64,000 bases of DNA from Archegozetes longisetosus (Eukaryota; Arthropoda; Arachnida; Sarcoptiformes; Trhypochthoniidae). The stretch is from assembly GCA_018873245.2 (NCBI GenBank), contig JAEMBT020000001.1, forward strand, positions 4,806,001 through 4,870,000, read 5' to 3'. The notes beneath the pieces are model-generated. The model ran no database searches and was not told the origin of the DNA. It saw nothing but the letters and a program-made list of their open reading frames with translations. The position numbers and the translations under genes were made by a program. The number at the start of each line of letters is the position of its first letter. Positions within the stretch are counted from its first letter, which is position 1. This document shows positions 1 to 13,435 of this stretch, in pieces.

Positions 1-700
1 CAAAGATTGGAACATTCAATTCGATTGAAGGCAATGACCTGCAATTAAACGTCTCTAATCATCAATACTCTTTACTATTGCATTGTATGTTATCTATTAT
101 TAGAGTAGACATGATAAAAAGATATAATTACTAATGCATAACTATTTGAATTATAGAATATAATAAGCACGAAGCACCTGAATAATATGCAAATGTGGTA
201 AAAGTACAGATTATTTAGAAGTGGAGCTGATAAATCCTATTTTAGAAAGCATCGGATAAGTAGTGAAAACGTCGTGATTCTTAACAAATAATATATGAAC
301 TTATCACAAGCAATTTTCTTATATAATAAAGAATAAATTATTTTCGTTTGAATATTATTTCATCTGTTGATTTATACTTTATAATTTCTATTCTGAAAAA
401 TTTTACTTTCAGTTCATTCGATTTTTTATATTTTATCAAAGTAGGTATTAATGATTACAAAACAGTTACAAATGCACATAAGTTAGCTTTGAGCTGTGCT
501 GCGCTTCGAAGTCAATTTGCCCTACCTATGAGCTTGTAAGTTCTAACTTGAAGTCCAGGGGCCACATTCTCGAACGATTGCAAATTGCAAAACATAAGGC
601 GATTGCAAATAATTGACTGCAAACCATCCGTTCTTACTGTACATTTTTGCAAAGTTTCCAGAATGCAGTCCCAGTTTTAATAAATAGAAGTGCAGCTCGG
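1..700. other. AT-rich stretch without a supported gene
   Basis: No coding region with domain character or a clear splice structure is visible. A 63-residue open frame at 348-539 is low-complexity and has no recognisable motif, so I do not call it. The stretch ends at the 8-bp target duplication of the MITE that starts at 709. Confidence 0.5.
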
Positions 701-708
701 ATTCAAAC

Positions 709-1180
709 TAGGGTGACCAACTTAAGAAGGCTTCAAATCTTGACATAAAAACATAAATTGGGAACCCTTATACATACAGTATTAATATATTGAGCTTCAT
801 TCAAATTACATTATTATTTAAGTAAAGAATATTTTTAAAAACTTTCAATTATTCAGAAATAATTTTTAGTTCACTTTTATATTTCACAAAACAACGGAAC
901 TTAAGCACAGATGTGATTAATCTATTTTCTTTTAAAGCTCATATATAATAAAAATCTTTTACTATTCTTTCTTTTATCACTAAATATTAGGATTTTACCT
1001 ATTTTTAAAGAGTCGGTATTTTAATCTGTTGAAAGATTTCAAATATCTGCTATTTATATGATTTTATGAGTTTCAAATCTGTAATCTTGACATTTTCCTA
1101 TTTATACCAAATCTTGTCTTGACCCTTGACAAGGGTCACAAACCTTGACTGTCAAGGCGAAATCTTGAATGGTCACCCTA
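709..1180. mobile_element. hAT-type MITE (TAGGGTGACC family), 472 bp
   Basis: The ends are TAGGGTGACC and GGTCACCCTA, exact inverted repeats of 10 bp. The flanks are attcaaac (701-708) and attcaagc (1181-1188), an 8-bp target duplication with one mismatch. Eight-base duplications are typical of hAT elements. There is no coding capacity. The interior has short repeats of the word 'atcttgac' near both ends. Other members with the same termini lie at 11137-11649 and 32325-32727, with different interiors. Confidence 0.8.
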
Positions 1181-3875
1181 ATTCAAGCTCAGTAAAAAAT
1201 TATTATGAAAATCATTTACAATTAATCTTATAATAGTTGATACTGCTTTACAAACTTCACACTTAATCTTTTTTTATTGAGCTTCTATTGTAATTTATGC
1301 TATGCTAATGTGCATCATATTCAACACATAAGTCGCATTCACAGCTATGGAGGCATATATAATCGCAGCTCAGATGTACAGCAACACATGGTTATTTTGA
1401 ACTACTGAGCTTCTTACTCAGATTCTGGGAATTATGTACGCCTATAAAAAAGTTTAATAACTAGTCAAGAAACTTGATTATTATTTTATTATCAAGCAAA
1501 CTGATCTTAATTCAATAGATTTTAAATTTCCTGATAAGTTTTATAAAAATTCTTCAAATTTAGCGCCTTGCGAGAAACAAAATCTACAAATGGGTAAATA
1601 AATTTTGAGCTCAAATTTTCGATATTACCACTTGAAAAATGAAATCTTTAAAGTACGAGATAAATCTTCTTCCGCACGTTAGTTTTATCGGTTACTCCTT
1701 GAGATTGAGTGGCAATTAAAAGATTATTAAAAATAGCTCAGTTCTAACAGATTTTCAAATATGGAACTCATATGAATCGAGGACTGCTTGAAATCTAAAT
1801 TAAAACACTTAAGACAAACGAATTTATGCTCATAATGTGATTTGGATCGTTTGACAAATTAGAGGAAAATATTCCTAAAATATTCAATATTTTGAACAGT
1901 AATCTACTCATAATACACAGAGGAGTATTAATAGAATTTCGAGAATATACGCGCTTCGATGAACTTTTAAATAATGATTTGATTTTAAATGGTTTTGATG
2001 CTTTTTTATAGAATAGACAGGTTATTATATTTTTGGAATTATTATAGCTTCGTTGTAACCAAACTATTAATATATATTTTTATTTTTATTAGTCAGGGAA
2101 TGATTTTGATAATAAGATCAATCAGCTATTCATAGAGAGGCTTTTCGTTTTTCTCATCACTTCCTCAATTATAAAAATTTTAATTTTGAAATAAAAATTT
2201 TTAATTTTTCATTAAAGTTTTGTTTTTGCTCAAATATGACTAAAGAAGAATGGAAAAAAATCTTCAAAAGTTGATTATTCCTTAATGAAATCTTATTCAA
2301 TTTAGATTAATTTTACAGATTTTACGAATAATAAGTTTTATGAAAATTTTAATTCACTCATTTTCATTAAGTATTGAAATTTTGAAAAAAAAACTTATGC
2401 TTTACTGAAGTCTTTATTAATTTTCATCATCATTATAAAAAGGCTTGTATGTTAAACTATGAGCACATCTTTTTTCATATAATACAATAAGAATCTTCAG
2501 CTGAATCTTAGTTGAGATTTCGAGTTTTTGGAGACTGCAAATTACTTTCTTTCATTTAGCAAAATAGCTTAAGGATGAATTAATGCTTAATAGAAGTCAC
2601 TTTTAAATTGAGGCTGTTTATCGTAATTAAAATTTTTCTATCTTATCATCAATAATTTTTTCTTGGCACGGAAAACTATTATTTGTATATTCAATGCTAT
2701 AATTTATTAAGAATACAAAATGTTTAATTGAATACTGTTAATACGAATGAAACACAAAATATCAATCATTCAAAGCTAGAAAATATTTAGGATATAAGTT
2801 TAGTCCTACACGTTTCTCATAATATGGAGTCATCCTTAATAAAGTTTAAAACAAATATTCTTATAATCTGAAGATAAAAAGAATTAAAATTTTTGTGGTT
2901 TGAGTGAACCGTCTTTCAGATGCAATAATTGCTTTATTGGTATTTATTTATAATAAATAACATATTTATACCTGAATGTGCTCAAATATGATTAAACGTT
3001 AGGGCGATCACCTTTGGCTTGTCTCATGATGGGACAAAAATATCAAAGGAGCCCTTACATTTTTAGAAGAAATGCCGCTTTTATTTATCATTACAAATAT
3101 ATGGGCGTCAAACAAAACTATTAGTTATCTTATTAATGATTGTATGAGCAGGTTAATTATCTATATCTTCGTTTAAATCAATAATTACTTAATATTTAAA
3201 TTAAAACCGCCCATTATTTAAAATATAAACGAAAAAGATCTAAAGTACTGTAGTATCTTATTTACTTGTAAGGTTTACAATACACAAATCAAATTATTAT
3301 ACAAGATATAACAATTAAAAATAACTATAGCATACAAGTAAACTTAGTATTGTGCTCTCTCCGAGAGCTCGATCACTTACCCTCACTTAGCTCAAGTCAC
3401 TCTATTTAAAGGTTTTCCTTACTCATAAACTTTATGAATGTGTTGAGTACTAATAATGACTCGCCACGTACTGCCTCATAAAGTAAATAAGTAAAAATAG
3501 TTTTATTACTAAAAAAATTTGCCCTGTATCAAAACAGTCACTGCAGTACTCTAAAAAAATAGATATGATTTTAATGTGTTATAAGAATATCTCATGAGTA
3601 CTCTGATGAAATTCAGATAAGTATATCGAATTATAGTTTTACGCTGAATTATTTGTTACAATAGAAATCATTTGATTTTTTTGTAGCAACAGATAAAAAA
3701 TTAATGCCGTGCTGGTGATAAATTAGTTTATTGAAAACTGGCAATCAGGTTCAGTTCACACGGGACAAGCTACTGTTAAAAATTTGTGTGATATACAAAT
3801 AGAGGATGTCATTAGCATTATGTTAAATTGGACAAAATTCGCAAAATATATTACTTCTACTACAGCAAGATATTT
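1181..3875. other. AT-rich stretch, no gene seen
   Basis: I see no convincing coding region. The only recognisable item is a truncated MITE end at about 2999-3117. The stretch ends where the copy A duplication begins. Confidence 0.5.
2999..3117. mobile_element. Truncated copy of the 11137-11649 hAT-type MITE
   Basis: The words 'ggcttgtctcatgatggga', 'tatcaaagg' and 'cttacatttttagaag' match the left 110 bases of the MITE at 11137 in order. The terminal decamer is degraded (ttagggcgatcacc). No right end is present here, so this is a one-ended relic. Confidence 0.65.
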
Positions 3876-3965
3876 GATGTTTCTCTAAAAGGACCTGACA
3901 AATGAAAGATAGATTTACTATAATTAAAGCTAAATAAGAGGGTAATCAAAGAAAAACTTTTTCAT

Positions 3966-5111
3966 TCAGAATTTAGTCTCTTCATGTTCCAAGATAATAA
4001 CATCATTATTTTCATTCAGATTATCATCAATATTACAATAATTTTCAGATCCGATCATATCATTCCTATTGTATTTATTGTTTGATTTTCTACTAATTTT
4101 TCTATTTTTTACCTTATAGTTAAAAATGACTGCTATAAATGCAATCATAACAAATAGTGTGAATCCTAAAACATCCAATGGTATATGAATTCCCTTAAAG
4201 TTATTCCTAACATTTTCCCCGAGAGTGTCCTTAGATTTATCTACCTTTCCATCAGTTGAAATACTTCCTAAAGAATTATTAATATTCATATTCTTCCAAT
4301 GATAAGTTCTGATGTAATCAGTATATAAATAAGATGGAATAAGAGAATATTCTTCAAAAGATTGGTGAATCAAATAGTCAGGAATCAATTCAAAAACAAT
4401 GGAGAACTGATCTGTGAATAACTGTTTGATGTTATAATTAGAATATCTTCTTGGTTCTAAATATTTATTAATAGTTTCGTTCCAATAAAGGTGACCATTA
4501 ATTCTCCAACAAATATAGTCACGTCTCAATTCCAACGAAAACACGTTGAAATCATCTTGAATTAACCTTTTATTAAAAGGACGTTCGTAGCCTGAAAATT
4601 CCCAGGATTCCATCAATACTCAACTTTTTATTATGAGTGGATTACTGTTCAAGACATCAAATATCAATATTTTGGGATATGGATTCTCAAAAATTTTAAG
4701 CGGACTCAACCATATTGAAGGCTCAAATTCGTTTCCATTTGGTAGTTTGACTTTTATTTCAAACATACCTTGATTCCAATTTCTGTTCTCATAGAATACT
4801 TGAGAGCCTGTCAGTATAGATCTGTTGTTAAAAATCCTTCGATCAGCACTCAATCTCAAGGAACCATTGATTACATTAATGTTCCCTTCGGCAAATTTTG
4901 TCTATCCTTTTGAAAAACTGATTTTACAAATGTAAATTTAGAAAACGTGAATAAAAATTGATTTACCAATTTCTGAATTCTGTTTCATCCAAAATGTTAA
5001 ATTTGAAGAATTCTCATCGAATTCATCAGAAAAATCGAGTATCCATTTATTGATACTCAGATCAGTTAATGACAAAATAACAATCAAGCATTTTGTGTAT
5101 TTATTAAACAT
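3966..5111 (-). pseudogene. GH16-like membrane protein, copy A (nonsense-containing)
   Basis: This is a close copy of the intact gene at 29586-30732. The first exon (5111 downward) encodes a signal peptide and the GH16-type start WILDFSDEFDE. The second exon carries the rest, including FSLE and NGHLYW, the transmembrane segment and the tail. Two in-frame stops are visible relative to copy B. One TAG lies just after the predicted splice acceptor (GGA-TAG where copy B has GGG-GAG). One TGA is at 4617-4619 where copy B has GGA. A later acceptor in copy A (gatag) could skip the first stop but in the wrong phase, and the TGA would remain. I call it a pseudogene. A short, truncated secreted product cannot be excluded. 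Confidence 0.8.
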
Positions 5112-5295
5112 TGTACTGTAGTTTTATTACAACGTTTGATAGTACACGGAATTACATGAACTAAAAGGAAAATGATTACGAACTATGAAAAATAAATTGA
5201 TGGATAATACACAATACATATGAAAATGATTTATTCTTCTGAATAAAAGTATGAAAAAATTGTTCATCAAAAGTTCAAATTTTATTTTATGAGAA

Positions 5296-5574
5296 TCACG
5301 ACGTTTTGACTACATATTCAAAGTCATCCGGAAACGGTGTTGTCGGTTTCATTTCGGAATAATTAGTCTCGACCTCAATGCAATTATTTGGAGTTGAGAT
5401 TTCCGAATGATGTTCATTTGGCATCACATCCGCATATTGCTCAGGAATTTCGTAGTCATTGTATTCTATAGTCTCATAATTGTTTGAATAATCAGTGCTA
5501 AGTTTTCTGTGATATGCTATTTGCTGAGTAGTTTTTTCTTTTTCGTTTCTTTTGAAATGATTAACCAGACACAA
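5296..5574 (-). pseudogene. Relic of the cytoplasmic-tail coding sequence (copy A receptor)
   Basis: This frame encodes nearly the same tail as 30914-31200 in copy B, with YETI, YADV and YSEM motifs. It is out of frame with the upstream transmembrane part because of the 14-bp insertion. No start codon or promoter of its own is evident. Confidence 0.7.
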
Positions 5575-8500
5575 TGCGATGGAAATGAGTATAAGTTATA
5601 CTGTATAACGATAAGAATAAATACTGAAGATGTGTATATAACATTGATAACGATTGATCTCTCATCATTGCTTTCAATTGAATTGATTCTCCAGACCTTA
5701 AAATGCAAAATAAACAAAATCAGTTAGCTGTTATATAGAATCATAATATTTATCATATAGTAATACATATTTAAAAGCTATAGTTTTTCAAAAGGAGTTT
5801 GAATTATAATTAATTATGTGCAGAGTATTCTCTAAAGTTAAAAATAATTGATGGAGTAATTTAGGTTAATAATTTATTTAAATACAAATGTCTTCTATTC
5901 AGCCCTTACCTTATTCTCCAGTCTCCAGCTGCAGGCTCAATATGAAGATAAAATCTTAGTATTTTGAAATTTTTCAAAATGAAAAATATAAATTTTCATA
6001 AAATATTTGTAAATCTCAAATAAAGTTTGGATTTGACTTTGAAATCGATCAAATCAAGAAAAACATTTTGATAGACTGAGAAATTATACTAAATAAGTAA
6101 TTTAAAAAACTATTTAAGTTTTTCAGAAATGTTGTCGATTAATGTTTGAATTGAATTCAATTGAATAATCGAATATTTATATGAAAACGCGGCTACAATT
6201 TGGAATTTATTCTAATATCGAAGGATTGGAGAATATCTGAAGATCCCCAGTTCGATCTGAATATTTAACTTTAAAGTGGGTAAATGTTGTAAACATTCGT
6301 TTATATGCCCTAAATCATCGCAAAATATCTAAGAGACTTGTATTGAAATAGATTTATATCACGAATAGATAAGATGCAAGTGAATTTCAGAAAAACGTAT
6401 AGATAGTGTGTCATTTTTATATAAACAAAGGCTAAAACAATTATAGTCAAAAAATATTTCATCCGAATCTGGTTGCTAAACATCGTCGATAAAGTAAAAA
6501 TTCGTTCAGACTTTCGGTCCTTAATTTATAATGGGATAAGTTTCTGATATTGACACAGACTTGGAATTCGTATTAAGTCCATAATAAACAATGATAGACA
6601 TTAAGTAAATACATCGAAACCGTATATGTTGTGAATGCGGAATCTTTAAAATTTCTGTATCTTACAAATATTGTGTTCAGTTTCTTTTGTGCTGTTTAGG
6701 TGATGGAAAGGAGAGAGAGAAGCTGTATTTCTTAATTGAGCACAACTGCGGAATTTTTTTGAGAGTTTTTATGGTTATTTTTGCAATATAGAGCCATTAG
6801 TACTGGGAAGCTTGGGTTAACAGATTAGTGGAAATATTTCATGTGCTGCAATTAAAGATAACACATGAAAACCAATCGAAAAAGTTGGGTAGCCAGCGGT
6901 CAACAAAGTTCGGCGGATCGTCTAAAGTCTGGCAACCAGGAATTAGCTTCATTTTAAATAAACGGATAATCTTTGACATATTTAACCATAATTGAGCATG
7001 ATAATATTGTAATAGTGACTATTGTGCAGTAGTGATCACTGAGCGTCTTCTATAAAAGTTTTTAAAAGTGATATCGAGTCATGTTCAATAGAACTATTCT
7101 ATCACTATTTTTAGTTATTACAAGTTATTTATTCACGAATTGAGCTATATACATATTTTATAATGCTTTTCAATGGCTTTGATATGTATTATGATTTTTA
7201 TTATGATTTTATCAGCAAGTCTTCACTTTAATTGTCTTTCAAATAATTTGTTTTCTAAATCGATTAATAGTCATTTTCACAATTTTAAGAGCAACTTATT
7301 GAGAATATATGAAATTTTTTATATTATTGAAAAGTATTTGATCAAATAATTTTATTTTACTAGGATAAAATAATTTGATACTAACGAGTGTAAACAAATT
7401 ATTGATACTAAACTTTAAGTGTGTAAAACTTTTACGTATGAACGAATTCGGAGAAACTAAATGCACTACAGGATTCTATATCAAATATCTGATAAAATAA
7501 GTATAAATACGCGACTTCCAAACAAAGAGTGTTTATAAAAACATCAAAACAAAAAGAGTTTCGCAATCGAGTCGAAAACTTTACTTAAATTGCACAAATC
7601 GTGACAAAACTGAAACAGTAAGACACTACAAACGTGAAAAAAGGACCACAAAATTATTTACCGAATTATAGAAGAGTTTGAAATACAAATACAACGGAAC
7701 ACAAATGTAGCGCTGGGCGCAAGCCTAAAATATCTACCTTGTCGATAGTAAGTGTCTTTGTAATCAAAACATTTTCTTGAGGCACTTTGATTTTCTTCTT
7801 TAGAGGAAAAATTTTTAGGTTTACGTCCAGCACCAAGTTTAAATTTCGTTGTATTTGTGTATTCAAACTTTTCAATAATTAGGTGAATAATTTTGGGGTA
7901 CTTTTTTCACGTGTGAAATGTTTTACTGTTTCAGTTTTGTCACGATTTGTACAATTTAAGTAAAAGTTTTCAACTCGATTGCGAAACTCTTTTTTTTAAT
8001 GCCGTTTTTATAATCACTCTCTGTTTGGGACTTGTGTATTTGTACTTATTATATCAAATATTTTATATAGAATCCTGTAGTGCATTTAGTATCTCCGAAT
8101 TCGCTCATACACATAAAAGCTTTACACACTTAAAGTTTAGTATCAATAATTCGTCTTCACCCGTTAATAGGTAAAATAATAAATGCGTCTCGGCTTATAT
8201 TTAATGCATCTTGTCAGTTATTTACAAGTTGAAATCTCAAATTCTGTTAGTCATGAAGCTTATCGGCTTATTTTTGAATAAAATATATGGATTATAAGTT
8301 AGAGAATATAGAATGAATGTTACAGTTTTTTCAGTTACTGTAATAAAACTAATAATTATTTTTCTAGTTTAAAGGGCTTTGCAATGAGCTTTGAGAAAGT
8401 TCTAAAAGCCTACAAAACGTTAAAACTTACATATTCATCGTTGTAACGAATAATAGTAGATTTACAAATTGATTCAAAAACTCACATCATTACTATAAAA

Positions 8501-10351
8501 GTAATTTGAAATTTCCATAATAATCTTAATGATCATGAGAATAAAATTAGAATTATAAGCGCAGAGGTTTTTCATTCAAGGATATGAAAATCTCTGACTA
8601 TTTTTCAGCAATATTCGCAATGATTTTCTAATATTTTTTCATTGTATCGCTACATTAAAGTTAATGTAATCTTGTATTCAATACACATTCAGAAAATATA
8701 CCCAACATTTTCATAACATTCACGACATTAGGAGTATGATATTTTATAATAATAATGAAATTTTTATTCTTAGACCTCTGGAACTATTCAAAACCCATAA
8801 CTTTTCGAAGGACTCTAATAATAATACTGATCCAAATAATGACCACTAACTAGAAAGAGATGACCCACAAAGCATAAATGTGAACAATAAAAATTTCTTG
8901 AGTTTAGACCAATTTATATAAAAGGAGTGTAAATTAACTGGGAGAGGGGCATTCAATTTCAAGTGCATAGAACCACTTGTTAAAATTAAACTCTTGATTT
9001 ATGTACACGTGAAACTATTTTATTTTTTAACTTTATTTTAAATCTCAAATAAAATCCCTTTGTGGAATTTCGGGCTTCGTCTTCACAATATTCAACTAAA
9101 TAAATAAATTCTATAGAAAATTAAATTTTATTAATGACTTACAGTTTCTCGACAAGCCTCAATTTGTTCGAAAGCTGGACAGACACATCGATAATGAGTC
9201 AAATTTATTGGAAGACATAAATGTGAACAGTTCGCATTAAGACATCTATCAATGCCTTCAGGCTGTCGTGTTTTGTGTATGAACCGAAACTCTTGCCCTA
9301 ATTCGTAATTTTGATTTTTAAAATCAATATATTCCGAAAACTCATACAGTTTGATATCAAATTTAAAAATTTTCGGATTATTATCTTTCGATGAGTTACA
9401 ATACAAATATACAAATTGATCGAATAAATCGAAACCTCCATAAAGGTTATTAAGTCTAATGTTGGTTGGTGCAGTTATTTTCTCAAATACTTTTCCATTG
9501 AAATCAATTGATCCGATACTATTGGACTGAATATCAAACCAGTAAATAGTTTTCATAACAAAATCAATGGTCATTTCTACAATTCTTCCCAGAAAAAAGT
9601 CTTTTAATGGTTTGATATCACTTCCGTCCTGATTAGCTCTCATTATTCTGGTGTAAGCACACCGGAAATTTTGAGAAGCAGACATGTAATATTCTGACCA
9701 AAATATTAAAGAATCAATCGGGTTCACAATAGCGCTCATTATATTTCTATCTGACTTCAAAACTTCATGGGTTTTATCCATTTGACTGATATGTCCAACA
9801 AGAACTTCATGAACAAAGATATGATATACCAAATTATGGACCCAATCAAAACTAAAGCGATACACCTGATGAGACATCCATATTTTTGTTGGATTTGATG
9901 GAATAGAATCTGTTAAACTACTAATCATATGGCTATTAAATGGTGTTTTGTGTAGTGAAGATCCGTTAATGGTTGATGTTACCCATAAAATAAAATTTTC
10001 TTTCAAGCTGTAATTTATTTGATATATATTGCTTGTGTTGACATATTGTTTCGATTCCTTTATAAATGATGTTTGATTGAAGTTCTGTTTCCAGAAATTA
10101 CTTATTTCATCAATGAATAAAGCGTTATAACGGGATTCATCAAACTTTGCTGAAAATATTACTGAGGGCTCATTATTAGCTATAATTTCTGATGTGTTCT
10201 GTTTTTTGAAAATGTGTTGAAATAAAAGTGAGACTAGGTTTTTGTAGAACAGTTTTATTTGAAACAAAATAATAATAAAGACAATACTTACGTTTTGTTT
10301 CGAAGATTTACAATGAACGAACAAAATGATAAAAAGTAATTCATACTTCAT
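5517..10351 (-). CDS. YWTD-propeller/EGF receptor, copy A, signalling tail lost
   Basis: Three exons on the minus strand: 10351-10292 (signal peptide MKYELLFIILFVHC), 10198-9143 and 5696-5517. Introns are 10291-10199 (donor GTAAGT, acceptor AACAG) and 9142-5697 (donor GTAAGT, acceptor TTTTAAG), all phase 0. Predicted length is 431 residues. The second exon has LDL-receptor-like propeller motifs (SLIFWSEYY, TIYWFD) and one six-cysteine EGF module (CLNANCSHLC to EQIEAC). The last exon begins VWRINSIES and enters a hydrophobic segment. There a 14-bp insertion (around 5600-5613) absent from copy B shifts the frame, so the protein ends after a lysine-rich stub (KETKKKKLLSK). The tyrosine-rich tail seen in copy B remains only as an untranslated relic at 5296-5574. 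No LDL-A repeats precede the propeller, unlike true LDL receptors. The large last intron contains a palindromic mariner element. Confidence 0.7.
7384..8164. mobile_element. Palindromic (head-to-head) Tc1/mariner remnant, copy A
   Basis: Two inverted arms of about 350 bp each face one another. They begin acgagtgtaaacaaattatt and end with its complement, next to TA dinucleotides. Each arm holds a mariner-type terminal repeat plus the start of a transposase helix-turn-helix region. The orthologous element sits at 34681-35456 in copy B, so insertion came before the segmental duplication. It lies in the last intron of the receptor gene. No catalytic domain remains. Confidence 0.75.
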
Positions 10352-11136
10352 ATTTTACAATAGAATTTAAACTCTTTAAAGAGTTGATTATTTAATTTGA
10401 TAAATATGATACTTTAACAAATAAATATTATATATGATATAACCAAATTTCAAATAAGATTAACTAAGTTGTAAAATATGATTGTATCGATAGAACATCT
10501 GAATAGTTTCAATATGATATGTAACACACTGTTTATTTTCAGGTTAATTATTAAATATTTATGTTGTATTTTTATAAGATGCTGATATAGAAAATATTTA
10601 TAAAGAATCTAACTTCACAAAGGTCTAATGTTCCCGGAGTTATAGTTTGCACGATTCCTGAAAACTAGATGGGATGTGAATTCCTTCTTGATGTTTACTT
10701 GTAAATGTTCAGTTTACTTGTTCAGTCACACTCTTTGTCAGTTTCCTCCTGAATAATTAGTTTGACTTCAAATGCCATTATTTGGCGTCATCGTCGGTAT
10801 TAATGTGTCGGAAAAGTTAGATAGGGTCTAGATTACATTTTATTATACAAAGGGATTGGCGATGATGATTCAAGCAGGATATGAAATTCCTAAAATTATT
10901 GTTAATAAAATGGGTTTTTGAAGATTTGGCCAAAAACTTCAGGAAATGAGTATTTACTTAAATCGACTTTGAGTGAACACAGACCCATTTCAAAACAAGA
11001 CTTAAGAGTTGTGCGTAAACTTAAGTTTATAGGTTAGACTTTTGTAAACTAAAACTAGTATACTACCGAATTTTTAAAAGTGTATTTCGTAACTGCTGTA
11101 TTTATTTTAATAAAACTATTCGATAGAAACAATAAC
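10352..11136. other. Upstream region of receptor copy A
   Basis: AT-rich DNA shared with 38256-38960 in copy B up to about position 11,050. It presumably contains the receptor promoter. I cannot identify a specific promoter element. The last ~85 bases before the MITE have no match in copy B. Confidence 0.5.
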
Positions 11137-11649
11137 TAGGGTGACTACTCCTGGCTTGTCTCATGACGGGATAAAAGTATCAAAGGGGTCCTTACATTTT
11201 TAGAAGGAAATGCCGCTTTTATTAGTCATTACAAATATTTAATTGTCAAACAATACATTCTAATATTAAAACATTGAAGGTTATTAGTCACGATTGGTTT
11301 TGAAGGTATATTTTTGTTAGAATTGGCATCTTTCTAAGGTTATTCAAAAGTAAGAAATGCTAGTTTATATCAGATATAAGTCAAAGTAGAAAAGATTAAT
11401 TCAATAACTTTTGGTTTTAAGCCATAGGTATTCAAAAATTAAACTGGGTTTCTTTATTTCTTATCGTTTGTGAAATACATTCAATGTTTGAATTTCTAAG
11501 AAATATTTTCTAGCACATTTTTCAAAATGAGAGTTGACAAACGGGATAACTAATTGTCCTGTCGAAATTTTTTGGTCTGGAGGGGTTTCTGTCTTTTATC
11601 TTTAAAAAGACGGGTTATCCCATCAAAAATGGGACCGGTGGTCACCCTA
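11137..11649. mobile_element. hAT-type MITE (TAGGGTGAC family), 513 bp
   Basis: The ends are TAGGGTGACTACTCCTGG and GGTCACCCTA. The flanking octamers are acaataac (11129-11136) and acagtaac (11650-11657), 7 of 8 matching. The interior contains 'ctcatgacgggataaaag' near the left end and the inverse 'gggttatcccatcaaaaat' near the right. There is no ORF. It lies where copies A and B stop aligning. Confidence 0.8.
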
Positions 11650-12496
11650 ACAGTAACTCACTTTTTATTCGACTTGAAGATTCGACAACTATGTAGTCTT
11701 TGAAGCAAATTCTTATGATTAAAAAATATACTAATAATCACGCGCATTTGATTTGTGAAAAAGACAAAATATTCCAGCCAAACATTTTTTCTCTAGAAAG
11801 CCTCGAAATGAAAATTATTAATTTAAGTGTACTAATGGCTTGGTTCTATAACTAAACTAAAAGAGCATTTCTAGTATATGGCTATAAATATTAATACACA
11901 TTTTAAAAATATTACAATTGATCCAAAAATATAAATGAATAGATAATTATAGTAATAATAGATAATCAATAGTTTTTATCAAATCTTATATTTAAGTATC
12001 TAAATACCAATTAATGAGTAAAAATTTCACTTATCTCAACTCTATGTATACTATTTGATTCAATGAAGAGACACTCTTAAAAATTATTTCTAAAAATGTT
12101 TTGAAAAGGCCGGAACTGAAATGAAAGATGCAGTATTAGTGATGAGTCATAACTGGAATGCGTTCTTTTCGGGAGAAAAACTGATATTTTCGACTCGGGA
12201 ATCATGGGTAAATAAGAGTGATTTTCGGAGAAATTCAGAAGAAAGTTAGATATATTTTTGAACATTTTTTTTGTTTCAAAAACTTGATAGCAAAACATTA
12301 AGAATGAATACTAAAGTATAGAAGAAATTGAATAGAAGTATTAATTAAAAATAAGAAAACTATTGAAATGAATTGCAAGATCTTTTACTAAACAGTTTTA
12401 ATTCTAAGGAGAAATCATTGCAAAAGTGAAGAAAAAATTGCAGAAAGTATGCATTTATATGAAACAGTGGGACAATTGGATCTAAAAATTTATATA

Positions 12497-13435
12497 ATGC
12501 CTGGAAATCAAGTTTAAGCACTGACTTTGAACTTTAATACCATTAAAGCCATGAATTGGTCAATGATGATTAAGGGTGCAACTCGTAGGCCATTTATCTG
12601 TTTACATGAGTTTGTTGTATGTTTTTGGCCATAAATTGAAATTAAGATAATGAAAGTGCCTGAAAGGCAGGCCATCGTCGATAGAGTTGTCCATTTCTAT
12701 GTAGAAATTAGTGGCTGCGATAAGTATCGAACTGTGAAGCAGTTCGAAGAGGAGAGCCTTAAGAGGCGGACATTGTATGGCATCATTCAGAGGTATGAGA
12801 CAAGAGGCTCATCAAATTTTCGGCCCAAAACTGGGCACCCGGTGACTGTGGCCACACCTCAACTCACGAGAAAAGTTGCCAAAAAACTTTTGACGAAAAA
12901 CCTCCCGGAAAGCAAAATCGGGCCACAGTTCGGGACAAACCACACAACTGTCGGGAACATTAAGAGAAGACTGGGAATAAAGACTCGCAAATGTATTGAA
13001 GCCCCGAAATACACGCACGGACAGAAAAAGAGGGCCAAAACCAATTACTGTAAGCTATACCGGCCAAAACCGATTGCGTGACCCGTAAAGCAAATGCCCC
13101 TAATGTCCCTCAGGCTCGACCTATTGAGAGATTCTGAGCATTGTGTAAGAAAAAGTATTCCGAGAGGTCAGTCCCAGCAAAAAAATCCGCGGGTTTCGCC
13201 AAATCTGGTCAGGAATTAGTCGAGAAGTCGCCAGAACTCATGCAAAGAATATTATGAAAGGCATAAAGAAAAAGCTTCGGCAGATCGGCGACCACGGGGT
13301 CTAAAATCCACTTAAGCCTAAAAACTAGTCGCATATATAATCATAATTATTGTCATAAAATTTCATAATATTTGATCAATAAATTACTGAATACTTTAAT
13401 TTTTAACGCAGTGCTTAAACTTGATTTCCAGGCAA
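12497..13435 (+). mobile_element. Internally deleted Tc1/mariner-type transposon
   Basis: Terminal inverted repeats of about 26 bp start TGCCTGGAAATCAAG at the left and end CTTGATTTCCAGGCA at the right, flanked by TA on both sides (12495-12496 and 13436-13437). It is 939 bp, shorter than the usual 1.3 kb for the group. The left half encodes the DNA-binding part of a transposase. The right half encodes its C-terminal end in a different frame. The catalytic middle is absent, so it is non-autonomous. Confidence 0.85.
12650..13081 (+). pseudogene. Tc1/mariner transposase, N-terminal part
   Basis: This 143-residue frame shows two helix-turn-helix regions typical of IS630-Tc1-mariner transposases: an N-terminal one ending IIQRYETRGS and a second around KIGPQFGTNHTTVGNI, with a basic linker. 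It stops at 13081 after KLYRPKPIA. From about 13,090 another frame continues with PQARPIERF and KKKYSERSVP, a typical C-terminal end, up to a stop near 13,304. The DDE/D catalytic segment between is missing. This looks like an internal deletion plus frameshift and one in-frame stop after IERF. Confidence 0.8.

Noticed and set aside
12812-13044. Minus-strand open frames opposite the Tc1/mariner transposase
   Set aside because: Shadow frames of the plus-strand transposase, which has the family motifs.
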